NCBI GenBank assembly: GCA_021156245.1
Contig: JAJNBO010000016.1
Location: 1-14,081 of the forward strand
From: Ramlibacter sp.
GTDB lineage: Bacteria > Pseudomonadota > Gammaproteobacteria > Burkholderiales > Burkholderiaceae_C
Length of the DNA: 14,081 nt
Reading direction: 5' to 3'
Shown here: one piece after another, positions 1-6,432 of the stretch
Position numbering within the stretch: the first letter of the stretch is position 1
Layout of the letters: each line of letters begins with the position of its first letter
Made by a program: the position numbers and the translations under genes
The notes under the pieces: generated by a model
Told to the model about the DNA's origin: nothing
Database searches by the model: none
What the model saw: the letters and a program-made list of their open reading frames with translations, nothing else

Positions 1-1152
1 AACAGAGTGTATGCCTCCGGTGGGGCCGACGAGGCGCACGGCGGCGAGGGGCGCGATCGCCTCACCGTCCTCTATTGGGATTCGGTGACAAGCGTCGTCA
101 TCACTGCGAGCAGCGTCACCGACGGCGGGTCGAATTCAGTCACCTTCGACGGGTTCGAGGACTTCGAGATCTACAGCGGTTCCGCCGCCGACACCCTGAC
201 CGTCGGCGACGGGAACCATTGGCTGAACCCCGGCGGCGGCAATGACACCGTTATCACCGGCGATGGCAACAACAGGATCAGCTTGGGTGATGGCAACGAC
301 GCGGTGACCACCGGCTCCGGCAAGGACACCATTTTCACCGGGGACGGCGATGACACCGTGGTGAGCGGCGCCGGCGCCGACATCGTGCAGGTTGACGGCG
401 GGGCCGACACCGTGGATGCAGGCGTCGGGCGTGACCAGTTGCAGGTCTACTATGGCTACTTGGGCGCAAATGTCACGGTAAGCCTGAGCGGAGGCAACCT
501 TGCCGACGGCTACTCCGGCCGGGCGGAGGACTCTTCCGGCAATTCGGTGGCGTTCACCGGTGTCGAACATTTCCTTATCGGCCTCGGGTCGGGTCATGAC
601 AATGTGCGCACCGGCGCCGGCCGCGACACCCTCAGCGGATGGTCGGGCAACGACATCCTCCGTGGCGGCGGCGGCAACGACTCCCTCAGCGGAGGCTTGG
701 GCGACGACACCCTCGTTGGCGGCGGCGGGCAGGACGAAGTGGTCGGCGACGGGGGCAACGATACGCTGATCAGCTCGCGCGGCAGGGACGTCCTGATCGG
801 CGATGAAGTGATCTATCGGGGTAGACCGTTCGGTGAACGGGGCGCCGACACGTTCCGCTTCGACGACCTCAGTTCCGTTGCGGATTTCTGGGAGACCGAC
901 ATCATCAAGGACCTGGACTACCTCGACACCATCGACCTCTCGCGCATCGACGCCGATGTCACGGCAGCCGGCGACCAGGCCTTCGTGTTCGTCGACAGCT
1001 TCAGCGGCGCAGCGGGCGAGGCAACCCTCAGGTACGAGCCTTTCCAAGGCATGATCTCCATTCTGGATCTCGACACCAATGGTGACAGCGTCGCCGACAT
1101 CAGGATCGAACTCGTTGGCGACCACCGCGCCTTCGACAACTTCGTGCTCTGA
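1..1152 (+). CDS. RTX-type calcium-binding repeat protein, C-terminal part (5' end outside window)
   Basis: The frame is open to the first base, so this is the C-terminal 383 residues of a longer protein. Glycine/aspartate nonapeptides of the GGxGxDxxx type form two blocks, at about bases 199-405 (e.g. GDGNDAVTT, GDGDDTVVS) and about 592-804 (e.g. GGGGNDSLSG, GLGDDTLVG). In RTX proteins such repeats bind calcium and fold as parallel beta rolls after export. Each block is preceded by a similar non-RTX beta-rich segment (bases about 52-195 and 427-600). The tail (about 841-1149) resembles the serralysin/M10 C-terminal region: ADTFRFDDLSSV, a DTIDLS motif, FSGAAGEATLRY, and an end on DNFVL. That is typical of an uncleaved type I secretion signal, so an extracellular location is likely. 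No secretion genes are visible. The catalytic or adhesive part, if any, lies upstream, so enzyme, toxin or surface-layer roles cannot be separated. Confidence 0.9.
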   Translation, partial: NRVYASGGADEAHGGEGRDRLTVLYWDSVTSVVITASSVTDGGSNSVTFDGFEDFEIYSGSAADTLTVGDGNHWLNPGGGNDTVITGDGNNRISLGDGNDAVTTGSGKDTIFTGDGDDTVVSGAGADIVQVDGGADTVDAGVGRDQLQVYYGYLGANVTVSLSGGNLADGYSGRAEDSSGNSVAFTGVEHFLIGLGSGHDNVRTGAGRDTLSGWSGNDILRGGGGNDSLSGGLGDDTLVGGGGQDEVVGDGGNDTLISSRGRDVLIGDEVIYRGRPFGERGADTFRFDDLSSVADFWETDIIKDLDYLDTIDLSRIDADVTAAGDQAFVFVDSFSGAAGEATLRYEPFQGMISILDLDTNGDSVADIRIELVGDHRAFDNFVL

Positions 1153-1181
1153 TCCCGATGGCAAGGCGCGAGTCCCCATGC

Positions 1182-1207
1182 AAAAAGCCCGGCACGCCGG
1201 GCTTTTT
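1182..1207. terminator. Bidirectional rho-independent terminator
   Basis: A perfect 11-bp inverted repeat (AAAAAGCCCGG / CCGGGCTTTTT) surrounds a CACG tetraloop. The arms begin with A5 and end with T5, so each strand reads as a GC-rich hairpin followed by a U tract. It lies 29 bp after the RTX stop and 21 bp after the aldehyde dehydrogenase stop, in the only gap between these convergent genes, and probably ends both transcripts. Confidence 0.92.
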
Positions 1208-1228
1208 CGCGTCCGTCGCGGATGACGA

Positions 1229-2668
1229 CTACACGTTGGCGATGGCCACCGCGCGCGCGTTGAGGTACGCATCCACGGCTTCCGGACCGCCCTCGGAGCC
1301 GTAGCCCGAGTCCTTGATGCCGCCGAAAGGCATCTCCGCGCTCGGCATCGCCGGCATGTTCATCCACAACATGCCGACTTCGACCTTGCGCGCCAGCAGG
1401 TCGGCGTTCTTCAGCGACTTGGTGAAGGCATAACCGGCCAGGCCGAAGGACAGGCGGTTGGCCTCGGCGATCGCCTCTTCCACCTTGTTGAAGCTGCGGA
1501 TGCCGGCGACCGGGCCGAACGGCTCGTCGTTGAAAAACTTGGCTTCCAGCGGCACGTCGACCAGCACGGTCGGCTCCCAGAAGTTGCCGGCATCGCCGAT
1601 GCGCTTGCCGCCGGTGAGCACCTGGGCGCCCTTCTTCACCGCGTCCTCGTGGAACTCGGCCATGGCGGTCAGGCGGCGCGGGTTGGCCAGCGGGCCCATC
1701 TGGGTGCCTTCGGCCAGGCCCTCGCCAACCTTCAGGCCCTGCGCGTACTTGGCCAGCGCCTGGGCGAAGTCGTTCTTGATGCTCTCGTGCACCAGGAAGC
1801 GGGTGGGGGCGATGCACACCTGGCCCGCGTTGCGGAACTTGGCGGCGCCGGCGGACTTGACGGCCAGCGCGATGTCGGCGTCTTCGCAGACGATCACCGG
1901 GGCGTGGCCGCCCAGCTCCATCGTCACGCGCTTCATGTGCTGCCCGGCCATCGCCGCCAGCTGCTTGCCCACCGGCGTGGAGCCGGTGAAGGTGATCTTG
2001 CGGATCACCGGATGCGGGATCAGGTAGCTGGAGATCTCGGCCGGATTGCCGTAGACCAGGCCCAGCACGCCGGGCGGCAGGCCGGCATCGGCGAAGGCCT
2101 TGATCAGCGCGGCGGGGCCGGCCGGGGTTTCTTCCGGCGCCTTGACCAGCATGGAGCAGCCGGCAGCCAGCGCGGCGCCGACCTTGCGCACCACCTGGTT
2201 GATCGGGAAGTTCCAGGGCGTGAAGGCGGCGACCGGGCCCACGGGGTCCTTGATCACCATCTGGCGCACGGCCAGGTTCCAGCGCGACGGCACGATGCGG
2301 CCGTAGATGCGGAAGCCTTCCTCCGCGAACCACTCGATGATGTCGGCGGCGGCCATGGCCTCGCCCTTGGCTTCCACCAGCGGCTTGCCCTGTTCCTGGG
2401 TCAGCAGCGGCGCGATCTCGCCGGCGCGTTCGCGCATCAGGCCAGCGGCCTTGCGCATGATCTTGCTGCGGTCGGCCGCGGTCATGTCGCGCCAGGTCTC
2501 GAAGCCTTTCTGGGCGGCTTCCAGCGCACGGTCGAGGTCGGCCTTGCCGGCGTGGGCGACGCGGCCGATCTCCTTGCCGGTGGCCGGATTGAAGACGGCG
2601 AGCGTGCGGCCGTCAGCGGCGTCCTGCCACTGGCCATTGATGTAGAGCTGGGTATTGGGGTAGGTCAT
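1229..2668 (-). CDS. gabD: NAD(P)-dependent succinate-semialdehyde-type aldehyde dehydrogenase
   Basis: This is a 479-residue cytosolic aldehyde dehydrogenase of full family length. It would oxidise an aldehyde, probably succinate semialdehyde to succinate, with NAD(P)+. Visible active-site features in order: PWNFP with Asn153 for the oxyanion site; Lys176 in LVKAPEETP for cofactor binding; the FTGSTPVG Rossmann segment (227-234); Glu251 in MELGGHAP, the general base; Cys285 in FRNAGQVC, the nucleophile; and EPFGP at 382-386. The KFRNAGQ context is as in GabD-type enzymes. The start is taken at [10 protein letters not shown], where family similarity begins; upstream in-frame codons give low-complexity, non-family residues. 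The gene is last in a probable minus-strand operon, 61 bp after the zinc-ribbon gene, and ends at the shared terminator. The class is certain. The substrate is by resemblance only; a related semialdehyde (glutarate or 2-oxoglutarate semialdehyde) is possible. Confidence 0.9.
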   Translation of the reverse strand: MTYPNTQLYINGQWQDAADGRTLAVFNPATGKEIGRVAHAGKADLDRALEAAQKGFETWRDMTAADRSKIMRKAAGLMRERAGEIAPLLTQEQGKPLVEAKGEAMAAADIIEWFAEEGFRIYGRIVPSRWNLAVRQMVIKDPVGPVAAFTPWNFPINQVVRKVGAALAAGCSMLVKAPEETPAGPAALIKAFADAGLPPGVLGLVYGNPAEISSYLIPHPVIRKITFTGSTPVGKQLAAMAGQHMKRVTMELGGHAPVIVCEDADIALAVKSAGAAKFRNAGQVCIAPTRFLVHESIKNDFAQALAKYAQGLKVGEGLAEGTQMGPLANPRRLTAMAEFHEDAVKKGAQVLTGGKRIGDAGNFWEPTVLVDVPLEAKFFNDEPFGPVAGIRSFNKVEEAIAEANRLSFGLAGYAFTKSLKNADLLARKVEVGMLWMNMPAMPSAEMPFGGIKDSGYGSEGGPEAVDAYLNARAVAIANV

Positions 2669-2729
2669 GACGGTCCCTGGAGCAGAGTGCAGAGCGGGAT
2701 GATACGTTGCCGCGAAAACCCCCGAAATC

Positions 2730-2993
2730 TCACCGCCGGCGTCGCACCGGCCGTAGCCAGGGCAGGCGCCACCTCCACGCTCGCGCTGCATGGGCCTGGT
2801 CCCGTGCCTCCTCCTCCAACAGCTCCATCTCGGGCTCGTCCAGCACCGGCAACACCCCATGCCGGCGCATCGGGATGCGCACCTTGCCCGCGGCCGTCTG
2901 CACCTCCTGCACGCCGGCGCCGCAGGTCGGGCAGAACACGTCCTGCGCGTACACCAGCGTCGTGCAGCTGTCGCAACCCCTCATCCCGATCAT
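2730..2993 (-). CDS. Small zinc-ribbon protein
   Basis: This short protein of 87 residues begins with a four-cysteine zinc-ribbon knuckle pair: Cys7-x2-Cys10 and Cys21-x2-Cys24 (CDSC and CPTC), spaced as in rubredoxin-like or DUF-type zinc ribbons. A hydrophilic middle, an acidic helix ([13 protein letters not shown], 51-63) and a very basic, Trp/Arg-rich tail follow. No enzyme motif is visible; metal binding and a protein or nucleic-acid contact role are inferences. The gene sits between the membrane-protein gene (54 bp upstream) and the aldehyde dehydrogenase (61 bp downstream) on the same strand, so co-transcription is likely. The start could be ATG at 2993 or 2984; both keep all four cysteines, and an in-frame TAA just upstream rules out a longer form. 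Other frames here are open too, but only this one gives a recognisable fold signature. Confidence 0.62.
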   Translation of the reverse strand: MIGMRGCDSCTTLVYAQDVFCPTCGAGVQEVQTAAGKVRIPMRRHGVLPVLDEPEMELLEEEARDQAHAARAWRWRLPWLRPVRRRR

Positions 2994-3047
2994 CGCACTT
3001 CGTTCTTATTCATGGAACGATAGCGTAGCGGCCCCGCCGCGCCCGGG

Positions 3048-3617
3048 TCAATCGACCGGACGGTGGAGCGGGCGGTCCGGCTCCGGCAGCAAGGCCATCA
3101 GGCCCTTGATGGCGTACAGGACGATCAGCGTGCCGGCCAGGTCGCCGACGAACATGACGAGGAAGCCGCGCAGCAGGTCCTCCTGGCCGCGCAGCGCGAA
3201 CCAGGCGTGGTGCAGCAAGGGGCTGGCCACGGAATACACGAGCGCCAGCACCAGGAGGCGGCCGGGGGTGAGGTTGCGCAGCGCGCCCTGGAATCCGTAC
3301 ACGCGTCGCGCACCCCGGTAGACCAGCCAGGGCGCCAGCGTCGCCAGGATGCCGCCCACGAAGGCGCGCACCGGGTCGTTGGGGAAGAAGTAGGCGAAGC
3401 TGACGAACCAGGAGACGAGCAGCAGGCCCACGGCGCCCGCTTCGGCGAACAGCAGCGTGCACAGCAGCCGCACGCCGGCGGGCAGGTACACCCAGTTGAT
3501 GCCGGGTGCGAACTCGAGGCGGCGGAACAGCCAGTCGTTGGCCCACAGCGCCGCCAGGAAGAGGCCAAAGGTTGCAACCGCCTGCATGGCCTGCTGGCGG
3601 AGAGTCGACGAAGTCAT
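3048..3617 (-). CDS. MASE1-like integral membrane protein without output domain
   Basis: A hydrophobic 189-residue protein with about five to six predicted membrane segments, near residues 11-31, 40-58, 61-78, 85-103, 120-141 and 152-176. Two short motifs recall the MASE1 sensory membrane domain: a WVYLPAGVR segment at 42-50 and FVGDLAGTL at 156-164. MASE1 is usually fused to GGDEF, histidine kinase or other output domains; here the protein ends just after the last helix in a short Pro/Arg-rich tail (PEPDRPLHRPVD), so no signalling output is attached. The ATG at 3617 is the natural start, followed by a short polar N-terminus. The gene is first in the probable operon with the zinc-ribbon and aldehyde dehydrogenase genes and is divergent from the MarR-like gene 87 bp away. 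Function is unknown; the MASE1 resemblance is a motif-level judgement. Confidence 0.75.
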   Translation of the reverse strand: MTSSTLRQQAMQAVATFGLFLAALWANDWLFRRLEFAPGINWVYLPAGVRLLCTLLFAEAGAVGLLLVSWFVSFAYFFPNDPVRAFVGGILATLAPWLVYRGARRVYGFQGALRNLTPGRLLVLALVYSVASPLLHHAWFALRGQEDLLRGFLVMFVGDLAGTLIVLYAIKGLMALLPEPDRPLHRPVD

Positions 3618-3690
3618 GGAATTTCGCGCTAGGATGGACGCACCGGCGGCAAAGTCCCGCTTTCTAGCACGATCCCCTTACACAACCCCG

Positions 3691-3695
3691 CGGAG
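3691..3695 (+). promoter_or_regulatory. Ribosome binding site of the MarR-like gene
   Basis: CGGAG lies 9 bases before the ATG at 3705 and supports that codon rather than the in-frame TTG at 3702. It sits at the downstream edge of the 87-bp divergent spacer 3618-3704, which must hold promoters for both neighbours. I could not pick out a convincing -35/-10 pair there. Confidence 0.55.
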
Positions 3696-3704
3696 CGAAC
3701 ATTG

Positions 3705-4055
3705 ATGAAGGCCACGCACGGCGCCGATGTCTACCTGCGATTCCTGCAACTGGCCGAGGCCATCCGGGGGCTGCCGGCCCTGCCCCCGCTCGACCCGCTG
3801 GAAGAACGCATCCTGTCCTGGATCGCGCGGGCCGACCGGAAGGGCGACCGCCTCTGCGTGCGGGACATGCTGGCGCACGACGAGTTCGGCGCGCCAGCCA
3901 CCATCCACAGCCGCCTGAAGTCGATGCGCGTCAAGGGCTGGATCACGCTGGCGGACACCGACGACGCGCGCCGCAAGCAGATCGAGCTGACCCGCCCGGC
4001 GCTGGAGCACTTCGCGAAGCTCTCGCGGCTGATGGTCAAGGCGGCGAAGAGCTGA
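3705..4055 (+). CDS. MarR-like winged-helix transcriptional regulator
   Basis: A 116-residue cytosolic protein with one winged helix-turn-helix domain. Residues 30-43 (DPLEERILSWIARA) form the first helix; LCVRDMLAHDEF (50-61) and the predicted recognition helix APATIHSRLKSM (63-74) follow. A beta wing comes next (KGWITLADTDDARRKQIELT, 77-96), with the DxARRKxIELT wing sequence typical of MarR proteins. A C-terminal helix (RPALEHFAKLSRL) could serve in dimer formation. It is shorter than typical MarR proteins (about 140-160 residues) because the N-terminal dimer helix is brief. It is divergent from the MASE1-like gene, so repression of that operon or itself is plausible but not shown. Its 3' end overlaps the convergent nuclease-like gene by 20 bp. 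Ligand and operator are unknown. Confidence 0.8.
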   Translation: MKATHGADVYLRFLQLAEAIRGLPALPPLDPLEERILSWIARADRKGDRLCVRDMLAHDEFGAPATIHSRLKSMRVKGWITLADTDDARRKQIELTRPALEHFAKLSRLMVKAAKS

Positions 4056-5388
4056 GCCTCACGGCGGCCAGCAGGTCTTGCGGATGCAGCATGGCCTCGC
4101 GCACGCGCCGGGCGGTGTCGTACTGGTACAGGGCCGAGCGCAGGCGCGGCGCCGCCGCCAGCTGTTTCCAGATTCCTGAAAGCTGCTCTGCCGAGGCCCC
4201 GCCGCTGCGGGCGAGGGCCGTCGCGAACGCCACGCTGGCAGGCTCCGCCAGCAGCACGGCCCGTGTCGCGGCGCTGAGCAGCTGGACGCGCGGCTCGGGC
4301 GGGGCCGAACAGGCATAGATCACGTGCGGCGGGAGCGCCCGGCCTTGCGGCAGCAATGCGCGCAGGGACCCGGCGGCGATGCGCACGTCTCCGTCGGCCG
4401 AGGGGAAGTCCCAGGCGCCGGAGCGTCCCGCCTGGGCCAGCCGCTCCAGCCCGCGCGCGAGCCGCGTGAAATCCGGCGTGGCCGCCGCAGGCGCCGCTTT
4501 CACTTCCACCAGCAGGACGATGTCGGCGGCGTCGCCCTGCTCCCGCACGATGGCCGCGTCCCATTCGTCCTTCGCCCTGTCGACCGCGCCGGGAAAGCCG
4601 CGCGGCGTGCGCAGGCTGCGCACGACCCGATGGCCGGGCTCGTGGGCATTCATGCGCGCCGCGATCTCCTGGAGTGCATCGACGGTTGCCGCCTCCGCCA
4701 CCTCGCCGGTGCGCGCCGAAGCCCGTCCGCTGGCCAACGCCGCCTCCGTGCCTGCCGCGGGGCCGCGCTGTTCGCAAAGCGCGCGATAGCGCTGCACGGC
4801 TGCGGACTGGAGCAGTGCATCCGCTCGCTGCAGTCGCTCGAGCGCCTGCAGGACGACGTCATTTCCGACCCCACCTCCGTCATTCCCGCGAAGGCGGGAA
4901 CCCACGGCTTCCAACCCCTCCGGCAGCGCAGACCACGATCGCGAGGTCGCGAGCTGATGCAGCCGCTCCAGGCGCTCGCGCAACTGCCCATCGTCCAGCC
5001 CGCGCAATTTTCCCGGATGCGCCACCGCATCCACTGCGCTGCGCACCACCCTCTGGTTCGCCACGGTTGTCGCGGCAAGGCGCACGTACTCCTCCACCTC
5101 CGGCTCCATCGCCCGCAGCACCAGCGCCTGGAATGTGGGGTCACCGCTGCCCGGCGCCAACGCGGCGCGGATCAAGTCCGCCAATTGACGCGTGAACAGC
5201 GCTCGGGCACCGGCCGGCACTGGCTCCCCGGCGTCCACATGCGCGCGCATCCTTTCCAGCGCGAAGGCGATCGCCGCGTCCGCGCCCATGGCAAGCGCGT
5301 CCTGCTCCTGCGAAGGAAGGTCCGGCATGCGAAAGCGGCGCGGCGCGGCGCGCAGCGCCTCCTGCAGCAGCGCGCGCGCTTCGCTCAT
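4036..5388 (-). CDS. Uncharacterised protein with PD-(D/E)XK nuclease-like signature
   Basis: I do not recognise a named family for this 450-residue protein. The N-terminal half (1-245) is helical and Ala/Arg/Leu-rich. The second part carries a pattern like the PD-(D/E)XK nuclease core: a helix with Glu229/Glu232 (TGEVAEAATVDAL), Asp277 in DEWDAAIV, then a beta strand DIVLLVEVKA with Glu295 and Lys297 (E-x-K). These residues are the expected metal and catalytic ligands of that fold, but the protein could be an inactive relative. Residues about 161-176 (GSRLRGNDGGG region) come from a dispersed repeat read in frame, apparently in a linker. The start ATG at 5388 overlaps the stop of the LysR gene (ATGA), implying translational coupling. 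The frame stays open upstream, but that stretch lies inside the LysR gene. The final SSSPP residues are encoded in the overlap with the convergent MarR-like gene. No signal peptide or membrane segment is seen. Confidence 0.8.
   Translation of the reverse strand: MSEARALLQEALRAAPRRFRMPDLPSQEQDALAMGADAAIAFALERMRAHVDAGEPVPAGARALFTRQLADLIRAALAPGSGDPTFQALVLRAMEPEVEEYVRLAATTVANQRVVRSAVDAVAHPGKLRGLDDGQLRERLERLHQLATSRSWSALPEGLEAVGSRLRGNDGGGVGNDVVLQALERLQRADALLQSAAVQRYRALCEQRGPAAGTEAALASGRASARTGEVAEAATVDALQEIAARMNAHEPGHRVVRSLRTPRGFPGAVDRAKDEWDAAIVREQGDAADIVLLVEVKAAPAAATPDFTRLARGLERLAQAGRSGAWDFPSADGDVRIAAGSLRALLPQGRALPPHVIYACSAPPEPRVQLLSAATRAVLLAEPASVAFATALARSGGASAEQLSGIWKQLAAAPRLRSALYQYDTARRVREAMLHPQDLLAAVRLSSSPP
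4878..4906. repeat. Dispersed palindromic repeat inside a coding region
   Basis: The sequence around 4878-4906 has the form CCGTCATTCCCGCGAAGGCG followed by GGAACCCAC. Its core is a 7-bp inverted repeat, TTCCCGC (4883-4889) and GCGGGAA (4894-4900), with a GAAG loop. This matches the widespread intergenic 'GTCATTCCCGCGAA(A/G)GCGGGAA' element of many proteobacterial genomes, recalled from general knowledge. Here it lies within the nuclease-like gene and is translated on the minus strand as GSRLRGND. It is the only copy I see in the window. Confidence 0.8.
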
Positions 5389-6311
5389 GCCGGCATCTGC
5401 CCGTCCGCGTCGCGCCGGTTCACCTCGTAGAACACGGTGCGCAGCCAGCGGTTGGCGGGGTCGTTCTGCATGCGCCGGTGCCAGACCTGCTGCACCTGGA
5501 TCTGCGGCGGACGGAACGGCAGCTCCACCTGCTTGAGCGGCACGTGGCGCCCCACCACGGTGGCGATGTCCTTGGGCACGGTCGCGATCAGGTCGCTGCC
5601 CGGCAGCAGCGCGAGCAGGCTCATGAAGTGGGACAGCTCCAGCGTCAGGTGGCGGTGCCAGCCCTTGTCCTCGAGGAAGCGGTCCAGCATGTGCTCGCGC
5701 CCGTCCGGCCGCACGACGATGTGCCGGGCGCCCAGGTACTGCTTCATCGTCATGCGCCCCGGTGCGCCGTCGTTGTGGGCGCAGGCGATGCACGCGTAGG
5801 TCGTCTTGAACAGCCCTTGGTGGAAGTAGCCCGGCTTCTGCAGGTCGGGGAAGAAGCCGACCGCCAGGTCCGCGTCGCCGGTTTCCAGCGCCTGCGCGGC
5901 GGCGGGGCGCGGCCTCGACACGGTCTGCAGCCGCACGTGCGGCGCCTCGTGGCGCAGCCGGCGCAGCACGCCGGGCAGGAAGGCCACTTCGCCGATGTCC
6001 GGCGTGAGGATGGTGAAGCTGCGGTCGGCCGTCCGCGGTTCGAACCCGGCCTGCTGCAGGATTTCCGACTGGATCGCCTCCACCACGCGATGCACTGCGG
6101 GCGCCAGCTCCAGCGCGCGTGGGGTCGGCTCCATCTGCGCGCCGGCGCGCACGAACAGCGCGTCGTCGAACAGCGTGCGCAGGCGCGCCAGGGCCGCGCT
6201 CGTGGCCGGCTGGCTGAGCCCGATCGCTTCCGCGGTGCGATTGACGCTGCGGTGCCGCGCCATGGCGTCGAACACTACCAGCAGGTTCAGGTCGACCGAT
6301 CGAATATCCAT
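5385..6311 (-). CDS. LysR-family transcriptional regulator
   Basis: A 308-residue protein, the normal LysR length. The N-terminal helix-turn-helix (about 5-63) begins DLNLLVVFDAM and includes RTAEAIGLSQPATSAALARLR (25-45) and the LFVRAGAQMEPTPRA segment common in NahR/NodD-like members. The rest is the periplasmic-binding-like effector domain (about 96-300), beginning RSFTILTPDIGE, with DADLAVGFFPD at 146-156. Such regulators usually activate a divergent operon when bound by a pathway substrate or intermediate. The gene is divergent from the aromatic catabolic operon at 6433, with a T-N11-A palindrome just upstream of its start, so it is the likely regulator of that operon and of itself. ATG 6311 gives the standard N-terminus; in-frame codons further upstream add non-family sequence. 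The stop overlaps the nuclease-like gene (ATGA). Confidence 0.93.
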   Translation of the reverse strand: MDIRSVDLNLLVVFDAMARHRSVNRTAEAIGLSQPATSAALARLRTLFDDALFVRAGAQMEPTPRALELAPAVHRVVEAIQSEILQQAGFEPRTADRSFTILTPDIGEVAFLPGVLRRLRHEAPHVRLQTVSRPRPAAAQALETGDADLAVGFFPDLQKPGYFHQGLFKTTYACIACAHNDGAPGRMTMKQYLGARHIVVRPDGREHMLDRFLEDKGWHRHLTLELSHFMSLLALLPGSDLIATVPKDIATVVGRHVPLKQVELPFRPPQIQVQQVWHRRMQNDPANRWLRTVFYEVNRRDADGQMPA

Positions 6312-6432
6312 GGCATGGATTTTATGTATTCGGCACATCGTCTGTTCAGATGGGCCTGGCCTCCCTACGATGCGCAGCCGGAGCCTTGCATTGCCACGGC
6401 GCGACGCGCCCCACGACACGGAGACACTTTCG
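6312..6432. promoter_or_regulatory. Divergent regulatory region with LysR-type T-N11-A box
   Basis: This 121-bp spacer separates the LysR gene from the catabolic operon. An inverted repeat ATGT-N7-ACAT at 6324-6338 contains TGT-N7-ACA, an exact T-N11-A LysR motif, starting 13 bp upstream of the LysR start codon, as expected for an autoregulatory and activator site. A weak plus-strand promoter may follow: TGTTCA (6343-6348), 17-bp spacer, TACGAT (6366-6371); each matches the sigma-70 consensus poorly, which suits an activator-dependent promoter. GGAG at 6420-6423 is the ribosome binding site, 9 bases before the ATG at 6433. The box is visible; the promoter is a guess. Confidence 0.6.

Noticed and set aside
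592..804. Short direct DNA repeats that could suggest a tandem repeat or CRISPR-like array
   Set aside because: They are codon-level echoes of the RTX nonapeptides, not conserved repeats with unique spacers.
136..1272. Long minus-strand open frame opposite the RTX gene
   Set aside because: The translation is low-complexity and without family motifs; it arises from G/C-rich third positions of the RTX repeats and crosses the terminator.
1649..3028. Plus-strand open frame opposite the aldehyde dehydrogenase and zinc-ribbon genes
   Set aside because: The minus strand has a full aldehyde dehydrogenase with Cys and Glu catalytic residues; the plus-strand product shows only biased composition.
5389..5793. 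N-terminal extension of the nuclease-like protein
   Set aside because: The frame is open but lies wholly within the LysR gene and encodes Arg/Pro-rich shadow sequence; the ATGA overlap gives a normal start at 5388.
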